A DNA stretch of 64,000 bases from Sporanaerobium hydrogeniformans (GCF_002735925.1 NZ_PEDL01000005.1:62001-126000); one strand, 5' to 3'. Counted from the first letter of the stretch, positions 1 through 8,496 are shown. Program-made: numbers and translations. The notes: generated by a model from the sequence alone, not told the origin.

Positions 1-656
1 TGGGACGAGGGATGCTTTTTCTTGACCTTATACAAGAAGGGAATTTGGGGCTTATCAAAGCTGTTGAAAAATTTGACTATACAAAAGGTTTTAAGTTTAG
101 TACCTATGCGACTTGGTGGATTAGGCAGGCAATCACTCGTGCTATAGCAGACCAAGCGCGTACCATCCGTATTCCTGTGCATATGGTAGAAACCATCAAT
201 AAGTTAATGCGTGTTTCACGTCAACTTCTTCAAGAGTTAGGTCGTGACCCACAGCCAGAAGAAATTGCTAAAGAAATGGAAATGAGTGTAGCTAAGGTAC
301 GTGAAATTATGAAAATTTCTCAAGAGCCTGTTTCGTTAGAAACACCCATTGGAGAAGAAGAAGATAGTCACTTAGGAGATTTTATTCCTGATGAGGATAT
401 TCCTGTACCAGCAGAAGCAGCAGCCTTTACACTTCTTAAAGAGCAGCTTATAGAAGTTTTAGATACCTTAACAGAAAGAGAACAAAAAGTTCTTCGCTTA
501 CGTTTTGGATTAGATGATGGTAGAGCAAGAACTTTAGAAGAAGTCGGCAAGGAGTTTAATGTAACACGTGAGCGTATTCGCCAAATTGAAGCTAAAGCAC
601 TCCGTAAATTACGTCACCCAAGTCGTAGTAAAAAATTAAAAGATTACTTAGAGTAG
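1..656 (+). CDS. rpoD: RNA polymerase primary sigma factor (3' part)
   Basis: This is the C-terminal part of the housekeeping sigma factor (sigA/rpoD); the gene is cut by the left edge and is already open at base 3. The visible 217 or so residues begin in region 2 ([19 protein letters not shown]), continue through the -10 recognition helix ([18 protein letters not shown]) and region 3 ([14 protein letters not shown]), and end with the region 4.2 helix-turn-helix ([20 protein letters not shown]) that reads the -35 box. The ATG at 12 lies inside region 2 and is not the true start. The following trmK and NIF3-like genes are its usual Firmicute neighbours. A hairpin terminator starts on its stop codon. 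Confidence 0.97.
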   Translation, partial: GRGMLFLDLIQEGNLGLIKAVEKFDYTKGFKFSTYATWWIRQAITRAIADQARTIRIPVHMVETINKLMRVSRQLLQELGRDPQPEEIAKEMEMSVAKVREIMKISQEPVSLETPIGEEEDSHLGDFIPDEDIPVPAEAAAFTLLKEQLIEVLDTLTEREQKVLRLRFGLDDGRARTLEEVGKEFNVTRERIRQIEAKALRKLRHPSRSKKLKDYLE

Positions 657-682
657 AAGTTGACTTGTCAACTTCTCTTTTT
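655..682 (+). terminator. Intrinsic terminator after rpoD
   Basis: A perfect 10-bp inverted repeat (655-664 AGAAGTTGAC with 667-676 GTCAACTTCT) overlaps the rpoD stop codon. It is followed by CTTTTT at 677-682. It probably ends the sigma factor operon, partly or fully, before trmK. Confidence 0.75.
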
Positions 683-699
683 GATAGAGAGGATAGAAT

Positions 700-1395
700 A
701 TGGAAGTACAATTATCCAAAAGATTACAAGCTATTGCAGATTGTGTACCTGCTGGAAGCCGTGTGGTGGATGTGGGAACAGACCATGGCTATATTCCTAT
801 TTATTTAATTCAAAATCATATTGTGAAGAGTTGTATTGCAACAGATATTAATAAGGGGCCAGTTGCTAATGCCAAAAGGCAAATTGCACGTTTTGGTTTA
901 AAGGATATTGATGTACGATTAGGTAGAGGGCTTGAGCCTATCCGAGAAGGGGAAACGGATGTTCTTATGATTTCAGGTATGGGTGGCTATTTGATTTGTG
1001 ATATTCTTAAAGCAGCACTTCCCTTAGTTAAGAAGAGCTCGCAGCTTATTTTACAACCTCAGCAAGATGTGCCTGTAGTACGCCGTTTTTTACACACCAT
1101 AGGTTTCTGTATAAGTAATGAATGCTTTGTAGAGGATGAAGGGAAATATTATACTATTCTTGTGGCACAACCAGGTAAAGAGTGTTATACAAAAGAATAT
1201 GAGTATACTTATGGCAAATGTCTTATTGAAAAGAGAGATCCTATTTTTAAAGAGTGGCTCCTTTTAAAACAAAAACGGTTGGAAGCTATTGAAGCGCAAT
1301 TAGAAGGGGTAGAGACGCCTACTAGCTTAAAACGCAAAGAAGCTTTAAAAAAAGAAAAATTAATGCATAAAGAGGTAATGGCATGTATATTTTAA
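700..1395 (+). CDS. trmK: tRNA (adenine(22)-N(1))-methyltransferase
   Basis: The 231-residue protein matches TrmK, the SAM-dependent enzyme that methylates N1 of A22 in tRNA. The SAM-binding loop VVDVGTDHGYIPIYL is at about residues 22-36 and the family motif SGMGGYLI at about 91-98. The C-terminal third is charged and probably helical, as in the family. The ATG at 700 follows AGAGAGGATAGAAT, a reasonable ribosome site. The gene lies directly after rpoD and its last 13 bases overlap the NIF3-like gene, suggesting coupled translation. Family assignment is firm; the exact tRNA target is taken from the family. Confidence 0.93.
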   Translation: MEVQLSKRLQAIADCVPAGSRVVDVGTDHGYIPIYLIQNHIVKSCIATDINKGPVANAKRQIARFGLKDIDVRLGRGLEPIREGETDVLMISGMGGYLICDILKAALPLVKKSSQLILQPQQDVPVVRRFLHTIGFCISNECFVEDEGKYYTILVAQPGKECYTKEYEYTYGKCLIEKRDPIFKEWLLLKQKRLEAIEAQLEGVETPTSLKRKEALKKEKLMHKEVMACIF

Positions 1396-2486
1396 AGGAT
1401 ATAATGACTTATTTGGAGCAACTGGCTCCTTTGAAATTGGCTGAAAAATGGGATAATGTAGGACTCATGCTAGGAAGTCGTAGACAGTCTGTTCAAAAGG
1501 TATTATGTGCACTTGATGTGAATGAAGAAGTTGTGGAAGAAGCTATAAAGAGTAGGGTGCAATGTATCATTACACACCATCCCTTTTTCTTTTCAGAGAT
1601 TAAGTGTGTAGATTTAGATACTAAAAAAGGGATGCTCATTGCTCAACTGCTCTCACATTCTATAAGTGTTTATAGTATGCATACGAATTTCGATAGCGCT
1701 CCCTCTGGTCTAAATGATTTCTTATGTACACAGCTAGGTCTAAAAAATTGTCAAGTTCTACAGATAACAGGTCGTGATAGCCTTTACAAGGGGATAGTAT
1801 ATGTACCAGAAACACACTATGAAAAGGTGCGTGAGGCAATTATTACCCATAATCCATATAAGCTAGGTATGTATACTGGTTGTACATTTACAAGTCAAGG
1901 AGAGGGAACTTTTAAGCCACTCGAGGGAAGCCATCCATACATAGGCAAGCAGCAGCAGTTGGAGAAGGTAGCTGAAAAGAAGATTGAGTGGTTATGTAGG
2001 GCGAGTGACCTTCAAGCGCTTTTAGCAGTGGTTCGTGAAGTACATCCTTACGAAGAAGTTGCTTTTGATGTGTATAAGATGCAACATCTTGAAGAAGTCT
2101 ATGGTTTAGGACGTTATGGTGAGTTAGAAAGGCCAGTTACCTTTGAAGCCTTTTTAGAAAAAGTAAAATATGTTTTCAATATTAAACAATTGCGCAGCAC
2201 TCAACTCACCTTTGAAAAACCCATTCAGCGCGTTGCTATTTGCTCAGGAAGTGGAGCGAGTTTTTTAACACGAGCAGCTCAAGTGGCAGACTTATATATT
2301 ACAGGGGATATGAAATTTCATGAAGCACAAGAGGCTAAAAGCCTTGGATTATGTGTATTAGACGTAGGGCACTATGCCTCTGAGAATGGTGCTATGGCTT
2401 ATCTAGGACAAAAGCTTTCGGAGACATTTGAAAATTTAGAGGTTGTGATTTCAAAAGTGCATGCAGAAACCTTGCATATACTCTAA
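1383..2486 (+). CDS. NIF3-like dinuclear metal centre protein (YqfO/DUF34)
   Basis: A 367-residue member of the NIF3/YqfO family, whose members form hexamers with a two-metal site; some have been linked to GTP cyclohydrolase I type 2 activity, but the cell role is unsettled. Metal ligands are visible as THHPFFF at about residues 62-68 and, near the C-terminus, in GDMKFHEAQ (about 308-316) and DVGHYASE (about 326-333). The long central part (about residues 130-240) fits the PII-like insertion found in the long YqfO type. The gene starts inside the end of trmK, so the two are probably cotranscribed. Confidence 0.9.
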   Translation: MYILKDIMTYLEQLAPLKLAEKWDNVGLMLGSRRQSVQKVLCALDVNEEVVEEAIKSRVQCIITHHPFFFSEIKCVDLDTKKGMLIAQLLSHSISVYSMHTNFDSAPSGLNDFLCTQLGLKNCQVLQITGRDSLYKGIVYVPETHYEKVREAIITHNPYKLGMYTGCTFTSQGEGTFKPLEGSHPYIGKQQQLEKVAEKKIEWLCRASDLQALLAVVREVHPYEEVAFDVYKMQHLEEVYGLGRYGELERPVTFEAFLEKVKYVFNIKQLRSTQLTFEKPIQRVAICSGSGASFLTRAAQVADLYITGDMKFHEAQEAKSLGLCVLDVGHYASENGAMAYLGQKLSETFENLEVVISKVHAETLHIL

Positions 2487-2505
2487 CTAAAAAGGGGGAA
2501 ATAAG

Positions 2506-4167
2506 ATGATACAAACAATCAAGGTAACACTTAAGGATGGGCGCATTTTAAGTTATGAAAAACCTGTTTCACTTTATGAAATAGCAGAGACAGTTCAAAA
2601 AGAATACCCCTATCCCATCATGCTAGCCAAAACGCCTACAGGTTTTAAGGAACTCTGCCAAGTTATAAAAGAAGACATACAGGACTTAGAATTTGTAGAC
2701 TTAAGTCAAAAAGATGGCATGCGAGTATATCAACGCAGTGCGACTTTCCTTATGATTGTGGCAGCTAAACGTTTAAAACCAACTTGTAATATCTATATTA
2801 ATCATCATATTACAGGAGGTTATTTTTGTGAATTTGAAGATGCTACCATGTCTAATGAAGCTTTTATTGCACAGATTGAAGATGAAATGAAGCAGATGGT
2901 AGGAGAAGCATTACCTATTTCAAAATATACTTTTTCCACTGATGAAGCCTTAAAACTTTTTGAAAAAGAAAAAATGTTTGATAAAAAAGAACTTTTTAAG
3001 TACCGTAGAACGTCAACCATTAATGTATATGATCTAGATGGATTTAAAAATTATTTCTATGGCTATATGCTGACCAATACAAGGTGGATTACACTCTTTA
3101 AACTCATACCGTATGCACATGGTTTTATCTTACAGTTTCCTAAAGAAAGTGATCCTTCTGTTCTTGCTGATTTCATACCTCAACCCAAGCTTTCGGAAGT
3201 GTTTAGGGAGTCTGAACAGTGGGCAAAGATTATGGGGGTTGATATAGTAGCTTCTCTTAACCGTGTCATTTCTCAGGGGCAAGCAGAGGATTTGATTCGC
3301 ATTTCAGAGGCTCTTCATGAGAAAAAAATCGCTCAAATTGCAGATAAAATTGTAGCTAAAGAAAAGGTAAAGTTAGTTCTTATCGCAGGTCCTTCTTCCT
3401 CAGGAAAAACAACTTTTGCTCAGCGGCTTTGTATCCAACTACGTGTTAATGGAGTAAAGCCACATGTCATATCTATTGATGATTATTTTGTTAACAGGGA
3501 ATTTACGCCACGTGATGAAAGTGGAGCGTATGATTTTGAAGCTTTAGAAGCCATCGACATTGCATTATTTAATGAACACATGAATCGCCTTATCCAGGGT
3601 GAAGAAGTAGAGATTCCTAGCTTTAACTTTGTAACAGGACAAAGGCAATATAAGGGGCATCGTGTACAGCTAGAGGCAGAAGATATACTTGTAATTGAAG
3701 GAATTCATGGTTTAAATGAAAAATTAAGCTATGCAGTACCTAAAGAGAATAAATTCAAAGTGTATGTTAGTTGTCTCACACAGCTAAATATTGATCATCA
3801 TAATCGCATTCCTACAACAGATACTAGGCTTATCCGTCGTATGATTCGAGATAATGAATACCGTGGCATATCACCTGAGCGTACTATTGAGTTATGGGCT
3901 TCTGTAAGAAGAGGTGAAAACAAAAATATTTTTCCTTATCAAGAAGAAGCAGACGTGATGTTTAATACCGTATTAATTTATGAATTAGCTGTTTTAAAGC
4001 AAAAAGCTGAAGCCTTACTTTTTGGAGTGGATCGCCAATCTCCTTATTATCCTGAGGCAAAACGAATGCTAAAGTTTTTAGAATATTTCTTGGGAATGGA
4101 TACAACCTGTATCCCAACAACATCTATTATTCGTGAATTTATTGGTGGTAGCTCCTTACATTCCTAA
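2506..4167 (+). CDS. Two-part nucleoside (uridine) kinase with ThrRS-like N-terminus
   Basis: A 553-residue protein. The C-terminal half is a uridine kinase/phosphoribulokinase-type P-loop kinase: Walker A GPSSSGKTTFAQ at about residues 295-306, then ISIDDYFVNR and the lid region around DTRLIRRMIRDN. It should phosphorylate a nucleoside, most likely uridine, in salvage. The first 60 or so residues resemble a TGS domain, and the segment with INHHITGGYFCEF (about 96-108) resembles the second additional domain of threonyl-tRNA synthetase. This architecture recurs in clostridia as a nucleoside kinase; the job of the N-terminal part is not known. The ATG at 2506 has a GGGGGAAATAAG ribosome site. 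The RNase P RNA promoter begins right at its stop codon. Confidence 0.85.
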   Translation: MIQTIKVTLKDGRILSYEKPVSLYEIAETVQKEYPYPIMLAKTPTGFKELCQVIKEDIQDLEFVDLSQKDGMRVYQRSATFLMIVAAKRLKPTCNIYINHHITGGYFCEFEDATMSNEAFIAQIEDEMKQMVGEALPISKYTFSTDEALKLFEKEKMFDKKELFKYRRTSTINVYDLDGFKNYFYGYMLTNTRWITLFKLIPYAHGFILQFPKESDPSVLADFIPQPKLSEVFRESEQWAKIMGVDIVASLNRVISQGQAEDLIRISEALHEKKIAQIADKIVAKEKVKLVLIAGPSSSGKTTFAQRLCIQLRVNGVKPHVISIDDYFVNREFTPRDESGAYDFEALEAIDIALFNEHMNRLIQGEEVEIPSFNFVTGQRQYKGHRVQLEAEDILVIEGIHGLNEKLSYAVPKENKFKVYVSCLTQLNIDHHNRIPTTDTRLIRRMIRDNEYRGISPERTIELWASVRRGENKNIFPYQEEADVMFNTVLIYELAVLKQKAEALLFGVDRQSPYYPEAKRMLKFLEYFLGMDTTCIPTTSIIREFIGGSSLHS

Positions 4168-4196
4168 TTGACAATAATGTAAGGTTATGCTATTAT
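4168..4196 (+). promoter_or_regulatory. Promoter of the RNase P RNA gene
   Basis: A consensus -35 TTGACA at 4168-4173, a 17-bp spacer and an extended -10 (TGC plus TATTAT at 4191-4196) place the transcript start near 4203, matching the 5' end expected from the RNA fold. Confidence 0.85.
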
Positions 4197-4204
4197 TGAA
4201 AAGT

Positions 4205-4553
4205 TGTTAAGTAAGTCAGACAGTCGCACGTACCAACTCGAAAGAGGGTGCTTGAGGAACGTCCGGGCTCCATAGAGCAAGGTGCTGGATAACACCCAGT
4301 GGAGGCAACTTTAAGGATAGTGCAACAGAAATAAACCGCCTACTTTGATAGGTAAGGATGGAAAGGCGAGGTAAGAGCTCACCGTCCCTTAGGTGACTAA
4401 GGGAGCCCTGTAAACCCCACCTGGAGCAAGACCGTACAAAAGACATATAGTTGCTCGCTAGTCTTTGGGTAGGTCGCTAGAGCCATTTGAGGTAACTCTT
4501 GGCGTAGATAGATGACTGTTTGATACAGAACCCGGCGTATAGACTTGGTTAAC
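4205..4553 (+). ncRNA. rnpB: RNase P RNA (bacterial class A-like)
   Basis: This is the catalytic RNA of RNase P, which trims the 5' leader of tRNA precursors. The 5' end GTTAAGTAAGTC (4205-4216) pairs with GACTTGGTTAAC (4542-4553) as helix P1, with one mismatch and one G-U pair. The conserved core is plain: GAGGAACGTCCGGGCTCC at 4254-4271, a run around GGTGCTGGATAACACCCAG, ACAGAAATAAACCGCC near 4324, and ACAGAACCCGGC near 4525. The length of about 350 nt is usual. The long minus-strand open frame across it (4216-4446) is only a shadow. It has its own promoter and terminator. Confidence 0.97.
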
Positions 4554-4572
4554 AACCTGATAAAGTATAGAG

Positions 4573-4613
4573 AGTCAACAGATTACACCTTTTAGTGTAC
4601 TGTTGACTTTTTG
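4573..4613 (+). terminator. Terminator of the RNase P RNA gene
   Basis: AGTCAACAG (4573-4581) pairs with CTGTTGACT (4600-4608), with an inner TACAC/GTGTA stem and a TTTTTG tail from 4608. The position just after the RNA's 3' end fits. Confidence 0.85.
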
Positions 4614-4721
4614 ATTTAAATAACAAACTATAAAAATCAAAGAAGGTATGGGATTTTAAATCTATTTGGACTATACTGTAAAGGAAACAAGTGAGGAATA
4701 TAAAAATAGGAGCTGAACAGA

Positions 4722-5177
4722 GTGGAAAGAGAAATTATTGTTTATACAGATGGTGGTGCTCGTGGAAATGGAAGTAAGGATTGTGCATCGGCTTGGGCGT
4801 ATACATTAAGTTATGGTTCTCACTATAAAGAAGATAAGGGAGCTATTCGTGGTGCAACAAATAATCAAATGGAGATGACAGCTATTATTGAAGCTTTAAA
4901 AGCTATTAAAAATAAAAGTTTACCTATTCGTGTACACAGTGACTCTGCATATTGTATCCAGGGGATTACCTCATGGATTCACAACTGGAAAAAAAAGGGT
5001 TGGATCAACTCTAAAAAAGAACCTGTAGAAAATAAAGACCTTTGGTTAATGATGGATGCTTTAGTCACACAATGTACAGATATTCAATTTATTAAGGTGA
5101 AGGGGCATGCCGATGTAGCAGGAAATATTCGTGTAGATGCTCTTGTAAATGAGGCAATGGATGAACTAGAAGGATAG
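4722..5177 (+). CDS. rnhA: Ribonuclease HI
   Basis: A 151-residue RNase HI, which cuts the RNA strand of RNA-DNA hybrids. The four acidic catalytic positions are visible: D in IVYTDGGARGNG (residue 10), E in NNQMEMTAIIEAL, D in VHSDSAYCI and D in IRVDALVNEAMDE; the GHADVAGN segment carries the usual basic/His region. The start is a GTG at 4722 behind AGGAGCTGAACA; this start fits the short N-terminus of the family. It lies between the RNase P RNA terminator and its own strong terminator, so it is probably monocistronic. Confidence 0.94.
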   Translation: MEREIIVYTDGGARGNGSKDCASAWAYTLSYGSHYKEDKGAIRGATNNQMEMTAIIEALKAIKNKSLPIRVHSDSAYCIQGITSWIHNWKKKGWINSKKEPVENKDLWLMMDALVTQCTDIQFIKVKGHADVAGNIRVDALVNEAMDELEG

Positions 5178-5215
5178 GTTTTTAAATAGATAAATGAGAA
5201 GGAAATAGAGGAAGA

Positions 5216-5251
5216 CAAAAGAGGTAACAGGAGTTGTTACCTCTTTTTTTT
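5216..5251 (+). terminator. Terminator after rnhA
   Basis: GAGGTAAC (5221-5228) pairs with GTTACCTC (5236-5243) around a short loop. A run of A on the left and T at 5244-5251 on the right make a strong intrinsic terminator. Confidence 0.92.
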
Positions 5252-5464
5252 ATGGGGGAAACTCAGCATCATAAAATTTTAATATCCTAGCTATGACTTT
5301 TACTAAAATATCTAATACATTAACAAGTTTTTGGTAATAATTAAAGAGAGTTGTTTTAGTGATAGCTACTTAGCATAAAAAATAAAAAGCATATGGAATA
5401 GGATAAAATTATTTGTATAAAATAAACAAAAAGAATAAAGAGAATAAGTAAATTTAAACAAAGT
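5252..5464. other. AT-rich intergenic stretch
   Basis: Between the rnhA terminator and the operator/promoter region of the nucleoside locus I see only AT-rich DNA, with no convincing gene, RNA or repeat. Confidence 0.5.
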
Positions 5465-5465
5465 G

Positions 5466-5480
5466 GTTAAACGTTTTAAC
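5466..5480. promoter_or_regulatory. Upstream LacI-type operator (O1)
   Basis: The site GTTAAACGTTTTAAC contains a perfect AAACGTTT core at 5469-5476, the usual CG-centred half-site pattern of LacI/GalR-family operators. It lies just upstream of the -35 box. An almost identical second copy lies 65 bp downstream, and a LacI-type regulator gene closes the locus at 10959. Confidence 0.75.
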
Positions 5481-5487
5481 AATTTTA

Positions 5488-5517
5488 TTGACTTAGGAAT
5501 AAAAAATGTGATATTTT
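5488..5517 (+). promoter_or_regulatory. Promoter of the nucleoside-salvage locus
   Basis: The -35 is TTGACT at 5488-5493 and the -10 is TATTTT at 5512-5517, an 18-bp spacer. It lies between the two operator copies, so that a repressor bound to either or both, possibly with looping, would block it. Confidence 0.7.
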
Positions 5518-5530
5518 ATATTTGAAGAAG

Positions 5531-5545
5531 GTTAAACGTTTTATC
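5531..5545. promoter_or_regulatory. Downstream LacI-type operator (O2)
   Basis: GTTAAACGTTTTATC carries the same AAACGTTT core (5534-5541) as O1 and lies about 10 to 20 bases past the expected transcript start. Its first 13 bases equal those of O1. Confidence 0.75.
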
Positions 5546-5582
5546 AACAACTCAGTATATTTATAAGAAAAGGAGAAAAGAT

Positions 5583-6938
5583 ATGATAGAAGTTATTATT
5601 TCAATTGTAGCAATAATATTACTGTCAGTGCTAATTGTAAAAAAATACAATACCACAATTGCGTTACTATTTTGCGGCATTCTTTTATTAGCGGTAGCCG
5701 TTATTTTAGGACATCCTGTTCTAGATAATGAAACCACTACAGGGCTTGCCCTACTGGATATTTTTAAAAATATCGAAACAGCATTTCTGAGCCAGTTAGG
5801 GAATATTGGTTTAACACTGATGTCCTTAATGGGATATTCAACTTATATGACTTATATAGGTGCAAATGATAAAACTGTTCAAGTTATGTTAAAACCTTTA
5901 GGAAAAGTTAAATCCAAATATGTTTTAGTACCGATTATTTTTATATTAGGAAACCTACTATCATTAGTAGTTCCAAGTGCTTCAAGTTTAGGTGTATTAT
6001 TGATGGCTACACTATTTCCTATTCTTACAAGGGTGGGGATGAGTCCACTAACAGCAGCAGGTATTATAGCTACTACTGCTACTATTATGCCGACTCCCCT
6101 TGGAGCTGACAATGTAATCGCAGCTGAAACGTTTGGTATGACTATACTTGACTATGTTGGCAAACATGCTGCTATTTCTATTCCTTCTCTGCTTCTTATG
6201 GCTATTGCCCATTATTTTTGGCAAAAATATTGTGATAAAAAAGATGAAACAAAGGGTATAGCTTTTAAGACAGAGTTAAAGGGTTTACGTGAAAATCTTC
6301 CTCCCACTTTCTATGCATTATTACCTGTTTTACCTTTGGTTTTAGTAATAGTTATTAATTTAGGATTTCCTTCATTAAAGGTTGGACTAGTAACTATTAC
6401 CTTTATCAGTTTGATTGTTACCATTATCTGTGAGGCTTTAAGAACACGAAATATTGTTAATGTTACTCAAGATGTTCAGGAGTTCTTTAAAGGTATGGGA
6501 ACAGGTTTAGCTTCTGTAGTATCTATAATGGTTGCAGCAACTGTTTTTGTAAATGGTTTAAAAGCTTTAGGGATTGTTGATATGTTGATGAATTCTGCTA
6601 AAGGTTTAGAAGGTGCAGGGATTATCATGATGTTAGCGTTTAGTGGTATTACCTTTATTATTGGTTTGATTAGTGGTAATGGCCTATCCGTATTTTATGC
6701 AACTGTTGGTTTAATTCCTAGTGTGGCAGCTGCAGCGGGTGTATCACCAGCCATGATTGGTTTGCCTATGCAGATGATTGCTAACCTTGTACGCTCTATC
6801 TCACCTGTAGCGGCTGTAATTGTTATTGTTGCATCTTCAACTGGAGCTACACCAGTTCAGTTAGTAAAAAGGACAAGTATACCTATACTAATTGGAATTA
6901 TAAGCTGTTTGGTACTATCTTTTGTATTGTTATTTTAA
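5583..6938 (+). CDS. DcuC-family membrane carrier, copy 1
   Basis: A 451-residue membrane protein with about 12 hydrophobic segments. It matches the DcuC (C4-dicarboxylate uptake C) family along its length: an early GHPVL, then MGYSTYMTYIGAND, LGNLLSLVVPSASSLG and the paired re-entrant-like stretches TATIMPTPLGADNV and, near the end, NLVRSISPVAAVIVIVA. The named family moves dicarboxylates, but this gene is the first of a nucleoside-breakdown locus, so its substrate is more likely a nucleoside, base or sugar (inference). The ATG at 5583 follows AAGGAGAAAAGAT. A second family member is encoded at 9481. A hairpin follows the stop codon. Confidence 0.8.
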   Translation: MIEVIISIVAIILLSVLIVKKYNTTIALLFCGILLLAVAVILGHPVLDNETTTGLALLDIFKNIETAFLSQLGNIGLTLMSLMGYSTYMTYIGANDKTVQVMLKPLGKVKSKYVLVPIIFILGNLLSLVVPSASSLGVLLMATLFPILTRVGMSPLTAAGIIATTATIMPTPLGADNVIAAETFGMTILDYVGKHAAISIPSLLLMAIAHYFWQKYCDKKDETKGIAFKTELKGLRENLPPTFYALLPVLPLVLVIVINLGFPSLKVGLVTITFISLIVTIICEALRTRNIVNVTQDVQEFFKGMGTGLASVVSIMVAATVFVNGLKALGIVDMLMNSAKGLEGAGIIMMLAFSGITFIIGLISGNGLSVFYATVGLIPSVAAAAGVSPAMIGLPMQMIANLVRSISPVAAVIVIVASSTGATPVQLVKRTSIPILIGIISCLVLSFVLLF

Positions 6939-6943
6939 AGTAT

Positions 6944-6973
6944 AAAAATGAGCGCTTATTAGCGTTCATTTTT
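6944..6973. terminator. Hairpin after carrier 1
   Basis: A 13-bp stem (6944-6956 with 6961-6973, one G-U pair) has a run of five A on the left and five T on the right. It could end part of the transcripts so that the carrier is made in excess over the enzymes, or protect the 3' end of the carrier mRNA. Confidence 0.65.
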
Positions 6974-7066
6974 ATAGTAAAAGAGGTGGCCATAGATAGG
7001 AGAAAAAATAATAAGATCTACTTGATGGATATCAATAAAGGAATATTAAATGATATAGGTGGTAGG

Positions 7067-7483
7067 ATGAAAATAGAGATTGTTGACAATGCATTAACAC
7101 CAGAAATATATATAGCTGTTAGAAAACAAGTAAATTTTAAATATTATCCGTATGAGGATGTAAAAGTTGCGCTAAAAAATTCTCTCTATACAGTAGTTAT
7201 CTATGATGAAGGTAAGCCTATAGGAATATCAAGAATCGTTGGTGATGGAAAGATTGTCTTTTTTATAAAAGATGTGGTGGTTATTCCTGAATATCAAAAA
7301 CAAAATATCGGCTCTATGCTGATGGACAGGATACAGCAATATATTTCAACAGTAGCATGCGAAGGAGCCTATATTGGACTTATGTCAACACCTGGACTTA
7401 CTAATTTTTATAAAAAGTTTGGATTTATTGAAAGACCTACAGCCGAACTTGGACCCGGTATGGTGAAATTTTATAATACATGA
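7067..7483 (+). CDS. GNAT-family N-acetyltransferase
   Basis: A 138-residue GNAT protein. The acetyl-CoA-binding motif A is at about residues 63-85: KDVVVIPEYQKQNIGSMLMD, with the Q-x-x-x-G-S pyrophosphate loop. The C-terminal strand region (LMSTPGLTNFYKKFGFIERP) is typical. I chose the ATG at 7067, giving MKIEIVDNAL, because it follows GGTGGTAGG; a longer in-frame GTG start at 6986 would add 27 residues that overlap the hairpin region and are unlike the family. The substrate is unknown; placement inside the nucleoside locus suggests a small-molecule target related to it, but this is inference only. Confidence 0.82.
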   Translation: MKIEIVDNALTPEIYIAVRKQVNFKYYPYEDVKVALKNSLYTVVIYDEGKPIGISRIVGDGKIVFFIKDVVVIPEYQKQNIGSMLMDRIQQYISTVACEGAYIGLMSTPGLTNFYKKFGFIERPTAELGPGMVKFYNT

Positions 7484-7569
7484 CCGATTAAAAGGTTAAG
7501 AGTTATTTGGATAGTTTTAGAACATCTATAGAGGTGAAGGTTTTTGGAAGGAAAGAGGTGTACCTGATA

Positions 7570-8496
7570 ATGAAAAAATTAATCGTATTAGGCAGTCTGA
7601 ATATGGATATTTCAATTCAAAGTGATTATTTACCCAAAAGTGGTGAAACCATTAATGGCTATGAATTCCTTATGAACTCAGGAGGTAAGGGAGGGAATCA
7701 GGCAGTATCAGCAGCCAAGCTTGGGACAGAAGTAGAAATGATTGCAAAAGTAGGAAATGATGCCTTTGGAAGACAATTAATAGATGATTTAAGAAGTTAT
7801 GGAGTAAATGTTTCAAATATTGAAATTTCAAAGGATATTTCATCTGGAGTAGCTGTGATTACAAGATGTAATAATGATAATAGAATTATATTAAGTAACG
7901 GAGCTAATCATACTTTAGATATAAAAACGATAAAAGATAAATTAAAAAAGATAGCTAATAAAGGTGATATTTTCTTAACACAACTAGAGAATGATTTTGA
8001 AATTGTAAAAAAAGCAATTAAATATGCTAAAGAATTAGGTCTATATACCATTCTAAATCCTGCACCTGCAAGAGAAATTGAGGAGGAGTTCTATCAATAT
8101 TTAGATTTGGTTATTGTTAATCAAAGTGAATGTGAATTATTGACAGGTATTTATCCTCATGAACAAAGTACTTATGAAAGTGTATTAAAGGCATTTAGTG
8201 ATAAGGGAGTACATGTAATTGTTACCCTTGGTACGGAGGGAAGTATAACCAATTATACAGGTAGTTTGGAGTATATTGCATCAAGGAAGGTAAAAGTAGT
8301 TGATACAACAGCAGCAGGAGATTCTTATATTGGTGCTTTGTGTCGTTATTTAATAAAGGATAAAGATTTTATAGAAGGATTAAAATTTGCCTCAGATGTG
8401 GCAGCTTTAACTGTCACTAAGAAGGGTGCCCAAGTTTCAATACCTTATTTCGATGAAGTAAAAGCATATTATAAGGAGGATAGAAATTATGAATAA
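7570..8496 (+). CDS. Ribokinase-like PfkB-family sugar kinase
   Basis: A 308-residue PfkB-family kinase closest to ribokinase: it should make ribose 5-phosphate from the ribose freed by the hydrolase next door. The N-terminal signature GSLNMDISIQ, the sugar-binding loop NSGGKGGNQAVSAAKLG (about residues 38-54) and the C-terminal anion hole/catalytic Asp DTTAAGDSYIGAL (about 246-258) are present. The ATG at 7570 follows AGAGGTG at 9 bases; an upstream in-frame TTG at 7507 would add a 21-residue tail not seen in the family. Its last 8 bases overlap the nucleoside hydrolase gene, implying coupled translation. Other PfkB substrates (for example nucleosides) are possible. Confidence 0.87.
   Translation: MKKLIVLGSLNMDISIQSDYLPKSGETINGYEFLMNSGGKGGNQAVSAAKLGTEVEMIAKVGNDAFGRQLIDDLRSYGVNVSNIEISKDISSGVAVITRCNNDNRIILSNGANHTLDIKTIKDKLKKIANKGDIFLTQLENDFEIVKKAIKYAKELGLYTILNPAPAREIEEEFYQYLDLVIVNQSECELLTGIYPHEQSTYESVLKAFSDKGVHVIVTLGTEGSITNYTGSLEYIASRKVKVVDTTAAGDSYIGALCRYLIKDKDFIEGLKFASDVAALTVTKKGAQVSIPYFDEVKAYYKEDRNYE

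Noticed and set aside
660-851. Plus-strand 63-codon frame before and across the start of trmK
   Set aside because: It overlaps trmK in another frame and begins inside the terminator hairpin.
4216-4446. Minus-strand 76-codon open frame
   Set aside because: It lies wholly inside the RNase P RNA gene, whose core and P1 helix are clear; the frame is a by-product of that RNA.
4640-4700. Possible -10 TATACT before rnhA
   Set aside because: No acceptable -35 at normal spacing, so I do not claim a promoter.
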